DNA of 64,000 bases. It comes from Marthasterias glacialis. Lineage: Eukaryota; Echinodermata; Asteroidea; Forcipulatida; Asteriidae. The DNA is taken from positions 3,286,001-3,350,000 of the forward strand of contig OU452228.1 in the NCBI GenBank assembly GCA_911728455.2. Direction: 5' to 3'. This document shows, one piece after another, positions 1 to 12,000 of the stretch. The position numbers and the translations under genes are program-made. Numbering within the stretch: the first letter of the stretch is position 1; every line of letters begins with the position of its first letter. The notes under the pieces are model-generated. The model did no database searches. It was given only the letters and a program-made list of their open reading frames with translations, and was not told where the DNA came from.

Positions 1-1965
1 TCGTTGTGTAGTTTTGTTGCATGATGTGGAGATGTGGAGATTGAAAGCTTCGGTGAATCCTTCATGCAAAGTTTGACTTTGGTTGATGAAGGAGATAGAG
101 AGATTTCTCCTCACACAAGCGTGTGAATAAGTGAAAAGCGAGCTTTACTTTTAGAATTGGGGAAGAAGATTCCTGAGTAATGGCACCGGATAAGAAGTTT
201 CCCCCCCTTTTTTCCCCTCTTTTTGGTCTTCTTCCGCTCTCTTCTTAGTCTTCTTCTTTTAGGCAATAATAATTATGTCCTGTAATGGGAACTTAATCCG
301 AAGAATTAGGGCTCAGTGAACGGACCGCGATTTGCAAACCAAAAACGTAACTGTGAGGGTTCATGAAGAGTGACTTGTGTGTCAAATAAAACAGGACTAC
401 ATTAAACTTCATGTCAACGTGGATAATTTTGAATTCATTGCCCCAATCATGATGATGTATAATCTATGGTGATGATGATGTCATAGTGCTATTTTGATCT
501 CTTGATAAAGTCTGTAAGCCAATTGATGGCCATGTCCTCAGCCTGATGAAGGACTGTGCCACCATTAAGGCAAGTGTCATAGCTATCAAAATGTTGTTTA
601 ACCAATTCTTCGTACGAGTGTTTCCTAAGATGACTAATATACCTTATCAATAGCTTTGTGATAGAAGTTGGCATTTATGACTAAATGACCCCATTGTTGA
701 AAATGATACAATATTTACTCTCCAGGATTGTAAAGTTTTTTGGTTTTTTTTATCGAAACGGAAACATGCATTACATTTTAAGTTAACTTCCAAGAGTGGA
801 AAGAATGATAATACAATAACATCTTCAAATTGAGTTTACTATACACGGGGGGCCTATTCATAGGATGATTACGTTTTGAACGGAGTTGACATCGATAAAA
901 CGTCATACATTTAACTTGAAGAGACAGTGGTGCCAACATGTCTACAATACGGGTATAGGAGCAAGCCTAGTTCTGTAACCGGAACCAACCTGTCCAAAGG
1001 CTGTGTTTACTGCAATGGCATATGTTACTATTGTTTTGCTGGCGAATGGAGCAAATCTGCATTTTGTGCTTTCCATTATTTTGAAGTTTGATGGTTCGGG
1101 TAGGCCTATACTGTTTTCAAAGCAAGACCGTATCATTTTCACGCCAACATACCCCCACAGGGCATCAGCTGTGGAGAGTATAATATGTACACATTTGGGT
1201 CTTTTCGAAACCAAGACTGGGGCTTGGCTCCGTCTTGGTCCCGCCTGTTTGAAGTCCCGTACCGAAGACGCACGTTTTCAAATTAACTGACGGAACCTAA
1301 GCCAGACCCGAAGACAAAGCCGTGGTTTTGTAAAGGGGCATAGTGTCCAAAGAACAACGTTTATTTGCCTTTCATTAGTTTGTCATTATGTCTTGCCCTG
1401 AACACAACCATTTTGTACATTATGAAAACCAGACTATTTTTGTGCGTTATCAGTGCAACCTTGCTTTGAAAATGTAGGCCTAACTGGGGGCCAGGGGGGT
1501 ACGTGCCAACCCTTATGCCCCCTAAAATGTTACCCTATAGTTACACGCCGCTGAATCCAACAACTATCAACCAGTTTTTCAGTTTTGTACCATAAATGGC
1601 ACACATTCTCCTTGACACAGAGTTGGATAAAAAAAATTATTCAAGCCGAATGACTGTGCGCTTGTCGATCGATCTTTGTCAAAAATTGTCACTGCTCAAC
1701 AAAATTTCATTTCAGAAAGTCACGGTCTGCGTTAAGCACAATGGGGGGAATCTATATGTAAAAAAAAAACACAAACAGGTGAACAAATAAACTGAGAAAA
1801 TGGCAAACTGGACTGGTTAAACAAACATCAGTGTAGATAGGAGTTTTTTTTACAGAGTTGTTGTACATGCGTAGATCTTCGTCGCCTTGTTTAAAAAAAA
1901 CCATCGTCTGTATATGCAGTCAAGGCTTTTCCTGGCAGGCAAAAAATAGACCCGTTATAAGATAG
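1..1965. other. intergenic, no gene recognised
   Basis: No open frame here has recognisable protein similarity, and no RNA gene is seen. The sequence is AT-rich with short homopolymers. A short stretch near 1220-1310 reads as an imperfect inverted repeat around CTTGGCTCCGTC-like words, but I could not define an element. Confidence 0.5.
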
Positions 1966-1989
1966 ATGCTTACCTTTTTACTGTGTCTG

Positions 1990-2320
1990 AAAGATATGTC
2001 TCCCCTCCAAAGACTTCAAAACAGAAGTACTACGGCTATTTTTTTTCAGACGCTAAAACACTCTCACAACACGCCCAACTTACTGAGTTCCGCACACTGG
2101 TCCATACCATACAAATACTTAAATCACAGCGCTCCAGATTATCTTTCTAATTCACTGTCTTGCAACCTGTGACTGCTCTTCGAAGTTAATGCTGTATCCC
2201 TCGAGGTGAACAAGTCACACGGACAAGCCGCTGACATGGCTTTTTTCATTGCAGCCTCCCGCTTACGGAACAGTCTTCCTGTTCCCATTGAGAAACTGCT
2301 TTGCCCTAAAGACTCATCTG
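1990..2320 (+). pseudogene. LINE (CR1/jockey-like) reverse transcriptase C-terminal remnant
   Basis: Two short plus-strand frames together resemble the C-terminal end of non-LTR retrotransposon ORF2. The first has LQRLQNR, then HNTPNLLSSAHW and APDYLSNSL; the second has AFFIAASRLRNSLPVPIEKL. These match the usual order in CR1/jockey-type ORF2 proteins: an LQ-x-xQNRA helix, HWLP, APxYL, then AxRLWNSLP. A stop and a frame change separate the halves, and the segment between HW and APDYL is shortened, so this is a dead, 5'-truncated copy. The catalytic RT domain is absent. Clade assignment is inference. Confidence 0.55.
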
Positions 2321-2518
2321 TTCTCCAACTTGTAGCTTGTTATACCCATTACTTTGGTTTTTCCCTGAAAGTGCTTTGTATCCATTGGTAATTTGGTGAT
2401 ATGAATCCAGTTTTCCCCCCTGTATTGTATTATATTATTCTTATCAAACGTGAGAGTCGTACGGTGCATTTCCATCAAATGTATGGATGTTATGTTGTCA
2501 AATGCTTTTTCAAATCAA

Positions 2519-3404
2519 ATCAACCCAACCCAACCCAACCCAACCCAACCAATCCAACCCAACCCAACCCAACCCAACCCAACCAACCCAACCCAACCCA
2601 ACCCAACCAACCCAACCCAACCCAACCCAACCAACCCAACCCAACCCAACCAACCCAACCTAAACCAACCCAACCCAAACAATCCAACCCAATCCAACCC
2701 AGCCAACCCAAGCCACCCAAACCAACCCAACCCAACCCAACCCAACCCAACCCAACCCAACCCGACCCAACCCATCCCAACCCAACCCAACCCAACCAAC
2801 CAACCCAACCCAACCCAACCAACCCAACCCAACCCAACCCGACTAACCCGACCCAACCCAACCCAACCCAAACAATCCAACCCAATCCAACCCAACCCAC
2901 CCAAACCAACCCAACCCAACCCAATCCAACCCAACCAACCCAACCCAACCCAACCAATCCAACCCAACCCAACCCAACCAAACCAAACCAAACCAACCAA
3001 CCCAACCCAACCCAACCCAACCCAACCAACCAAACCAACCCAACCCAACCCAATCCAACCCAACCAACCCAACCCAACCCAACCCAATCCAACCCAACCA
3101 ACCCAACCCAACCCAACCAATCCAACCCAACCCAACCAAACCAAACCAACCAACCCAACCCAACCCAACCCAACCCAACCAACCCAACCCAACCCAACCC
3201 AACCAACCCAACCCAACCCAACCCAACCAATCCAACCCAACCAACCCAACCCAACCCAACCCAACCCAACCCATCCAACCCAACCCAACCCAACCCAACC
3301 CAACCCAACCCAACCCAACCCAACCCAACCCAACCCAACCCAACCCAACCCAACCCAACCAATCCAACCCAACCCAACCCAACCCAACCCAACCAACTCA
3401 ATTC
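2519..3404. repeat. CCCAA pentanucleotide array (TTGGG on minus strand)
   Basis: About 0.9 kb built from CCCAA units with frequent 4-base CCAA units and occasional variants (CCCAG, CCCAT, CCCGA). The mixture shifts phase, so long stop-free frames (NPTQP repeats on plus, GWVGL repeats on minus) are artefacts of composition. The minus strand is a run of GGG triplets and is a candidate G-quadruplex former. The array directly follows the LINE remnant. Confidence 0.95.
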
Positions 3405-3462
3405 ATACCGCATCAAATCAAACTAAATCAAATCAAATGTTTTCTTCCATTGAGCTATTTAC

Positions 3463-3535
3463 AATTTATGCCTGCCGGAAGTCCATGCCATGTGGGTGTT
3501 TTTTAAACATGTAATTTCATGATGTCACATGGTCA
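3463..3535 (+). mobile_element. truncated copy of the TATAGACCATGT MITE
   Basis: This diverged segment matches the last about 75 bp of the 338-bp MITE at 9621-9958: a GCCTGC..GAAGTCCA block, a TTTAAACATGTAAT block and TGATGTCACATGGTC. The rest of the element is missing because the CCCAA array lies immediately upstream. Confidence 0.6.
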
Positions 3536-5252
3536 AGTAAAATAACAAATACTGGATCAGAATTGAGCGGGGGAAGGGTCCGTATGGGCCATACTCATTT
3601 GGGTTCAGCTTGGGGTCAATTTATGACCCAGAATATTCTGAGTAATTCTAATCCCTAAAGCTAGTCATGCTGATCCGGGGAAGAGTATCTTCAATACAAA
3701 CCCTTCTCCGGGTCAATTATTCTGACTGACACATTTTAGAGTGTAGTCAATGACTCTTATATAATAAAAATGTATAAAAATAATTGGTGTGTGACCAATG
3801 ATTCCTTTCCTAATGGTAGCACGTCTGAAGTCTGTTGTAGGGTTTGAGGCGGAATATGTTTTTTTTTCTTTATTATTATTTTTTTTATTTATGCATTTTA
3901 CACCAAGGTGTAGACATTGCCAAACGGTCTTAGCGTGCTTTTTCTAAAAACAAAAATGAATAAACCGTTTGTGCGACCAATGTTTACATGTCATCACGTG
4001 ACCTATAGTGGGTATTACGTCATCTAAGCTGATGGCAAGCTACGTGCAAATACGTGCCGTGACCAACAGAGTCACACCAAAAGTCGGCTTTTGGTAATAA
4101 TAACACGGTTACTAAGCCATTTTATTCTCAATCTTTTCTCATAAATGCTTTCAATAAGCTCACGGTCTCCATGAAATGACATCAACGCAACAGCGCCCTC
4201 AGTTGTCCAGAAAAACATGGCAACTTTTAATGTTTAAAAAAGAGCACTTTTCACTAAAATTAACTGAAAAAGGATATCAATTAGTTTTCATACACTGAAG
4301 GGATTAGAAAGTAGCACAATTTCGCATAATACGATCAGATGACAGACCTTGAATACAACATGTTGATTTTAAAGTTGTTTAATACAAACATAGAATGGGG
4401 GGTTCGCATTTGAGACAAACAATTTCCAGAGTATCGACAATTGGTTCTATAGGATATTAAATTTGTTGTAATTCAAATTTTAGATTAAGGTAAAGTCCGG
4501 CTGCAAATAAACGCTGCATGTATTGATTTTTTTTTTTTCACGGCAGTTCAAATAAAACAGATCAGGCGAAATTGACCGTTATAAAATCGTTCTCCTTTGT
4601 GGGATAGTTTGCTCAGCTAAAGCTAACACAAAATACAAATTTACCTTTGATGTCAACAAGTAGTTTTTGTTTGCTTGTGAGTAAATAATAATTATGCGAG
4701 GGCTCGTAAGCCGTGTGTGTGTACATGGGGTGTGGCATGATATGTGTATACTTTTCCAAGATCGGCCTATTTCGACCATCACTAAACTGGATCAACAAAT
4801 GAGACCCTTTTCTCTTTGTTTGAGCCGTGAATGATATTATATAGCGAAGGAAGTTCTTTGGACATTCTAGTTCAGTGTGAATTTTCTTGATTTTCTTTTA
4901 AACAGAGATTTATGAACAGTTATTTTGAAACTTTGCTTTGAGGATGGGGTTGGATCTTTGCAATTTTATTGGTACAAAAAATAGCAAAGCAGTTCTTAGG
5001 TCGGGGTCCATGGGATGTGCAACGGCGTACGAGCATGGGCGGGGCAATTGCCCCCTAAGTTCGGGCAAAACAGTGGGGAAAATTCGGGCAAAGCACGAAA
5101 AAAAAAAAAAAAAAACATTTATTAGAAAGTGTTTTTAACTGTGTCAAATTTCGGGCAAATAAACCCCCTGCCCCCCTAACCAAAGAGTCCCAATACACCT
5201 ATGAGGATGTGTAGGAAGGTCTTCAACAAATGTATATGTATTTAGGCCTATA
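3536..5252. other. intergenic repeats, no gene recognised
   Basis: This stretch holds an interspersed repeat at 4111-4330 and a G/C-rich segment near 5035-5175 containing GGGCGGGGCAATTGCCCCC. I see no convincing coding sequence. It lies just upstream of the SLC6 gene, so the promoter may be here, but no core promoter element stood out. Confidence 0.5.
4111..4330. repeat. interspersed repeat, copy 1 (second copy at 8267-8525)
   Basis: This segment and 8267-8525 share the same order of blocks: TTTTCTCA.AAAT.TTTCAATAAGC, CAACAGCG.CCTCAGTTGTCC, AATGTT, AAAATTAAC, AAAAAGGATA, CAATTAGTTTTCATACACT. Similarity is roughly 75-80% by eye with indels. No coding content or clear terminal inverted repeats were seen. 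Confidence 0.7.
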
Positions 5253-5334
5253 TTGTTCTAAGGAAGCAGAATTAACTATAACTCCACATTGTATGCAATG
5301 TGGAGTTATAGTTAATTCTGCTTTCTTAGAACAA
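5253..5334. repeat. near-perfect 39-bp-arm palindrome
   Basis: Arms 5253-5291 and 5296-5334 are reverse complements over 39 bp with one mismatch and a 4-base spacer. This would extrude as a long hairpin. It lies 13 bp upstream of a possible first ATG of the SLC6 gene. Confidence 0.9.
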
Positions 5335-5347
5335 GGAGAAAGTAAAA

Positions 5348-5407
5348 ATGAGGTCAAACGACGATACTGCTGTGGAAGAGGACTCCATAAACAGAGAATC
5401 TATAAAG
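5348..5407 (+). CDS. possible first coding exon of the SLC6 gene (GC donor)
   Basis: An ATG at 5348 opens a 20-codon hydrophilic frame (MRSNDDTAVEEDSIN..). It ends at AAG followed by GCAATT, which resembles the rare GC-AG donor consensus AAG|GCAAGT. Splicing to the acceptor at 5815-5816 keeps frame (phase 0) and would give the cytosolic N-terminus an SLC6 transporter normally has. No GT donor exists before the in-frame stop. The alternative start is ATG 5865 inside the next exon. Confidence 0.25.
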
Positions 5408-5816
5408 GCAATTGAACCCCCCCCACACCACCACCACGCCATCATGCATGAATGTATCTTCTCTATATATGGTGTAATTATTTGTTATCTCTATAAAACT
5501 AAAGATATTTATTTTTAACCTTTGTTTCGAAACCACGTGTTCGTACTTAATTAATGTCTTATAGGGACAGACGAATTTCAAAATGTACTTTATCGAAAAA
5601 TAAAACAAGTTATTATCAGAACACCAATCACACTGAGAACTTTGTTTTCACTTACGATGACAATTTTTTCGAAAAAAATAAACATGAGCATATTTTTTTT
5701 AAATTTCCATCAATTGGTAAAATAATATGTTTCTATAAAAACCATTTTTCACAAATCTATACCCAGTTTTCTTGGACAAAAAAGACCATGCTGATCAACC
5801 ATCTTTTCTTTATTAG

Positions 5817-6003
5817 AAAAAGGCCATCGAAGCAAACCGTTATGGTGGGAAGGACACGGAGAGTATGGGGTCCAGTGGGGGTGGTGACGGCAAACGTGAG
5901 ACGTGGGGGAGCCAGATCGACTTCATCCTGTCTTGTATTGGGTTCGCCGTTGGTCTGGGAAATGTCTGGCGATTCCCATATCTTTGCTATGACAACGGAG
6001 GTG
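5817..6003 (+). CDS. SLC6 exon 1: N-terminus and TM1
   Basis: A pyrimidine-rich tract and TTAG acceptor precede 5817; the donor is GTGAGT at 6004, phase 1. The frame opens at the acceptor ([16 protein letters not shown]) and has its first Met at 5865. It contains the RETWGS gate motif and TM1 with the unwound GLGN segment that coordinates Na+ and substrate, ending in the YDNGGG loop. Confidence 0.9.
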
Positions 6004-9000
6004 GTGAGTTCAAGAAACTTGTTGCTTTTCTTTTATAAACAAAGAAATTTGTTGCAACCTTTTTTAAGGACAGAAGATTCATCATAGCTATACAGTTACA
6101 TCTGATTTTAAGCCATCTGTTATAGTTGTGTTCTTCAAAACACCAAAGGAAGCTGTTTATGACTCAATCGTTAGATTCAGCCAGTGAAGTTGACATTACA
6201 AAAGTGGGGAATACCTAAAACAGAGGAGATATTCGATAGATGTTATTTTTTTGCATAGGGGATACAGAGTATTATTGGTGTTTTTTTACCCATGCACAGA
6301 TGTGTGTTAAGCACTGTATACTCAGTATACTTTCCCAAGTCCTGTGAAAAAATCCACAGGCATATTCCTCGGGTGGGATTCGAACCCAGGAACCCGCCAT
6401 TCTAGAGCAGCTATCTTACCAACCTGAGACTGCCCGAAGCCATAGAGGCAGTTATAGGCAGAGTAGAGATTGGTAATATCGGGGAAATATAGTGACTCAG
6501 TGATTATAAACTTACCAGTACGAATCCTCCAGCCGAGAAATTTATCCGGCAATATTTTTAAAGTTGCCGAAATCATTATTTGAAGCGATAAGAGTATAGA
6601 TCTGATATCAAGGAAAACAAATGTTTGCAAAATGCCTGACAAAACTTAAACCGGCGAATTTAAAGTGTGAACTTTTCACAAGTTGCCTGAATGTTGTGTT
6701 TATTTAAAACTACAGAATGGAAATCATTTTTAGTACTCAACAACAAAAAAGAAAATGGTGCAAATTATTAAGTGTAAAGACGAATTAAACGTCAGAAGAT
6801 AAATGGTCGCATTTTTCCCGTCATAGTGACGAATTGGAGAGGCGTCCATTACGAGTGAATCGAGTTGAACATTTAGTCGCAACTTGCCGTACCTTGTTGC
6901 TTTACGTTATTACTTGCCATTATTACAGTTTACTTTTAAGTAGTTTGTCTTCATAATTTGCCATATAAGTTAACATAAACTTTTTCAATTAATGCATGGG
7001 AGCCTCTTGAGGTCATTCGTCAGTATGAGAAAAACACCAACTGCGACCGCCATGTTTTATTCGCGTTGCTCTCGTGCATATTACTTCAGTAAAAACACCA
7101 CGCTACAATTAGTTGTACGCAGTTTTTTTTCAATAATGCAGTGCAGCTCCCAGATTTCCAGAGTCGTAATGGTTTTTGGTGGCAAATATTAAAAGTGTAA
7201 ACCAGGAAGCCGCAACGTGAAATATAAGAGTCACTTCGTGAACTTGGATCAAATAACTTATCAGTTTGATATTAAGAACTCTGTGGTTGTATTATAAAAT
7301 GCAATTGCTGATGAAGATGATAGACTCAGTGTGTGTGCATTTGGATCCAGAGATACGGAGTTCACAGATTACTGTTATTTTACCATTTTCAGATAGTCGG
7401 ATGTTTCAAATTAAAATCTACAGATTGATTTCATTTGAAAAAAAAAATTAGCTGTTACAAACTGCTTACCAACCACAGGGACCTGTTGTATAAATGCAAA
7501 AAAAATGTCAATGGCCTCACGAATGACAACAGACACTGGAGTTAGAAGTATGTTGTGCGTGTTGTGTTGTCATTTAGCCTTTGAGAAAGACTCTGCTGGG
7601 TCGGAACGTCAGGCCATTAACAAGTTTTTGGTTCGAATTCAACCCTAGCACACGTAAAGTGCTTCAGTGCTTCCTTATACAGCATCTATGAATACCAGTC
7701 CAAAACAGTGAGGGCTATATTCCTTTCATGATATTAAAACGTATCACATTATCCAATATAATTATATAGATTGTTTTAAACTTGTTCTTTCTTGCTGACA
7801 CTCTAGGAGCCTTCCTCGTTCCATACATCATCATGTTAATTGTTGCTGGATTGCCTCTATTCTACTTGGAAATGGCATTTGGTCAGTTTGCCAGTTTGGG
7901 AGCTGTTGCTGTATGGAAGATCAGTCCATTGTTTACAGGTGAGACTTGATCTCAATGTTTCTGAATCTTGTAGCTGAAGGGCCCATAAAATGCAATTTAT
8001 TTAAATGCAATCCTTAATGCACCTTTGTGTTCCATTTAACCTATTTTTATTTATTATTTTTTTTTTTTTGCCATTTTCAAGGGTATTTAGTGCCCTTTTG
8101 TTTTGGATGCAAATTTCCATATTCATGAGCACACGTTATGTCATGTCAAGCAGAAACCTCAATGTTTCAATTAGTTTATGCACAAAATGTTGACAGAATT
8201 TAGGAAATGTTACTGTCGTGTAGTTTATTTTCTTTAGTGATTCGTTGTTGTGTTAGTTCATGGCAGTAAGCCAATGAGCAGACTTTTCTCACAAATATTT
8301 TCAATAAGCACATTTTTTGTTTCACAATTTTATGAAATTCAACAAAAAATAAAGCAAACAGTCTCTTCCCGAATTTACAACACGGCAACAGCGTCCTCAG
8401 TTGTCCGGAAAAGCATGGAAATTTTTTTAAATGTTGAAAGAAGAGAACTGTTCAATAAAATTAACCAAAAAAGGATAACAATTAGTTTTCATACACTTAA
8501 GGGGATTCGCAAGTAGAACAAATTATGTTCCTAAGAAATATTCACTTCACGGGCCCTTTAAAGAACAAAACATGAAACAACATTTATTAGTTTCATTACT
8601 GTAACCAAGTATTAAAAGCCCAATATAAATTTGCACAAAATCCCCGATCAGTAAAAACGTGACCGCTGACTATTTGAAAAATGTTCACTGGTTGGTTTTA
8701 TGGCGTGCATTAAAATAGGTTGGTTTTATGGGGCTTTATATTGGAATTAGAGAACGGAAATAGACCTAAATTACCCTTTCTGTTTAACAATTGATGATTT
8801 CTCATTTCGCTGAAATGATCTGGTAGTTAAAAAACAAAAAACAAAACGAACAAAAAACGTCAAGTAATAAACCACAAGGGCAACTGAATGGGTAAACATT
8901 AATTGAATTTTGGGTGAACAAAGAAAAATTTATCCGAACGGGATTTGAACTTGCGCAGGTTCAAATCCCGTTCTATTCAATTTTTCTTATTTTCACCCAA

Positions 9001-12000
9001 AGTTGAAAAAAAGGAAATGTTTGTTTTTAGATAGCCTGGCACCATGCGCATAGGCCTATGCCGAGGTTTAAAACCCTGTCTTCTTTGGAATACCCCTACA
9101 GGTGTTGGCATGGGAATGATCATAATAGCAGCTCTTGTCGCAGTCTACTACAACGTCATCATAGCTTGGGCGATATATTACTTGATTCGCTCGTGCACAG
9201 CCGGCCCCTTGCCATGGGCTACGTGTGGCAATGAATGGAACACTGCAGCTTGCTTCAATGACTCAATGAATTACACCATAGAGGAAGCCAAAAACCTCAC
9301 AAGACCCAGTGACGAATATTGGCAGTAGGTTAAAATATATTTTTCTCAATCTTGTATTCATTTAAAATGAAGCTTTACAACTGCATTGCATTTTGAAATC
9401 TGCACCAGCGGCGTAGCCACAGGGGGGGGGGGCTGATGGGGGGAAGGTGCCCCCAGTTTTCTAGTGCCCTACCCTATGTTAAGTTCCCCCATGAAAACAG
9501 TCCAGGTACATATTCATTAAAAACATGGTCCCTGCCCCACCCCCTCCCCCAGTGAATTGTGTTTTCAATCAAATATTTCAGTCAAAAAGTCCTGGCTACG
9601 CCGATGATCTGCACTCGCACTATGGACCATGTGACCCTTGTTTACAAAAGAGTGACCTTGTACATTCCAGGGCAATTACTGGCAGGCAAGATACTGCATG
9701 GGACATATGAGAAATTTTACATTTTGTATCATAATTTCCACATAAATTCAATGGCTATTAAAATGAGAGCTGAACTAGTTGTGAGATGTGCCCCTTTCCT
9801 TCATATCCAAAGTTGATGACAATCGGACAGTGCAATCTCCATAAAATGAAAGATTTAAAGTATTTTCCCATTGAGCCGTGTACAAATCCTGCCTGCAGGA
9901 AGTCCAGGTTCTGTGGCTCTTTTGTAAACATGTGATGTCACAGGTAACATGGTCTATACTAATATACATCAAATTTTATAGAGTGCTGCATAAATTGCTG
10001 ACTTTTTCGAATTTTGCACCCATAACTTTGTTCTGATTGCTTGGAGGCTATTCAATGTGAGTTTACAACCTTTTGGTGAGTGCGTCTCGTTGTGCCCGGA
10101 AGAAAAGCAAAACGAAAGTAACGAGAGAAAGGAAGTAAGCAAAATTGTGTTTCAAGAGAACTGAGCGTAAATGTTTGATCGGTTTTCTGCCATTCATATG
10201 TCATTATAAGATCGATACATTCTGCATGGGAAAACATGTCTTTGGGGTAATTCTAGCAATAGAAATATAACAGTAATGCTATACATTTTGTCATGAGTCA
10301 TTTTATTGCTAACGACCTTATGTTACTGGAAAAGAGTACTTTGCGTGCCTGGATGCCTGGAAGAAGGGCGAAGAGCCTTACGCCCTTCTTCTGTTCGAGC
10401 GTAGAGAAAGGACCTGTCCACTGGTTCGGTAATACAGTCTTTAAAAGCTTCATGTTTTTCAAAGTTTGTTTTAATAGGCCTATTGTTTCCTTCACAGTCG
10501 TCATGTGCATCAGTTAACAGATGGAATCGAAGACATGGGCAGTATTCGATTAGAGTTACTTGGATGTCTTGCCCTGGCCTGGTTAATCGTCTACCTGTGT
10601 CTCTGCAAAGGGATTAAGTCATCTGGAAAGGTAATGACCTCTTGCAGGCTCGTCACATGTGACAACTGCGCCACGGCACTACGTGTAAACACTGCGTCAC
10701 CAAAAATGCACACCACACTGTGTAACAAAATGGCGCAACCAAGATTACTGTTAGGATGACTTCAGGTGAAAAGAGTCTATAGGCTTTGCATGGATTGTAT
10801 ACTTCTTTGAAGGTTTGATGATAACATAGTTAATGTATTTCGAAACGAAGACATAGGCAGCATACGATTAGATTTTACTTAGCTAACTCCAGTCTAAAAG
10901 TAGTCTGGTTCCCTGACCAAGGATTCCCTGACGACTCTTGTTAAAAATCTTTGGTCAGGCATCATTCAAAGCTAATTAATATAGATTATGACGCAACATA
11001 TATAAATATTCATTAAATTTGTCACAAACGGTGGACGATGTCATTGGATAAAAAACGGAGCACTGATGATGGGCTTTGTTTACTTTCAAAAAGCCTGGGA
11101 TAATCAGTTTGTAAAAATTACAAATATATTCAAATATAGTGTTAAATTTGTTGGGGAAAAAAAGAAAAGAAAAACGGGAATGGGATGTGTCTGCAAAATC
11201 TTTGAATTTTTCTAATCAAAAAAAAAAATGTCCGACCATCAACGACACTGTCTGAATGTTGACGACGAGTTCGGAGCATTTCGGATATTTTCGGACACCC
11301 AAAGTATAGATTGAATTTCAATCATTTTGTTTTATGTAAGGTAGGATCATAATCAATGACGATTTATTTTCTCTTCAAAGGAGTGACCATTATAGCCAGA
11401 ACCTTTTCAATCATACTCCATTGTCGTTTTACAGATACACCAAAACCTTCCACAATATAAACATTCATTGTTTAATTAATCATCTTAACTAAAATGTTCT
11501 TCCACATATGAAATTCCTCTTTTATGTGACGCCAAAGTAGATCCTTGTCATTAGATTGGAGGATCGGAGGTCACGCGGTATTGTACTGCACTGCTATGTC
11601 ATTGAGAGTGCATTTTTGTTAACTATTCAGCGTGTATTTTCGTTCTAGCTTGACCATCGTGTGCAAAACAAAGCAGTACGCCCTCCTTCAGGATGCAGTC
11701 TTGTTATGTGTTATTCTCCACTCAAACAAAGATCTACTTGGATGTTATATAAAACAAACAATGAATGTTTATGAGTGCCATGGAGAAAATATTTTCATTC
11801 GTTAACTGACGGAATGTTCCATTCAACTCGGCTTCGCCTCGTTGAATGGAACATTCCATCTTTAACTCATGAAAATATTCTCACCATTGCACTCAAAAAC
11901 TTTCATTATTTGTGTACTATATTACATTAAGTATAACAAAATTTGCTGTCACTTCCATTTCTACTATTTCAATAATCTTTGCCAGTTACCAAACGAAGTT

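Noticed and set aside
2519..3404. Interstitial telomere
   Set aside because: Unit is TTGGG/TTGG, not the TTAGGG expected in deuterostomes.
2401..3514. Long open frames on both strands through the CCCAA array
   Set aside because: They exist in several frames at once and consist only of repeat translation; composition artefact.
5554..6087. 177-codon plus-strand ORF over SLC6 exon 1
   Set aside because: Out of frame with the TM1 coding sequence that joins all later exons.
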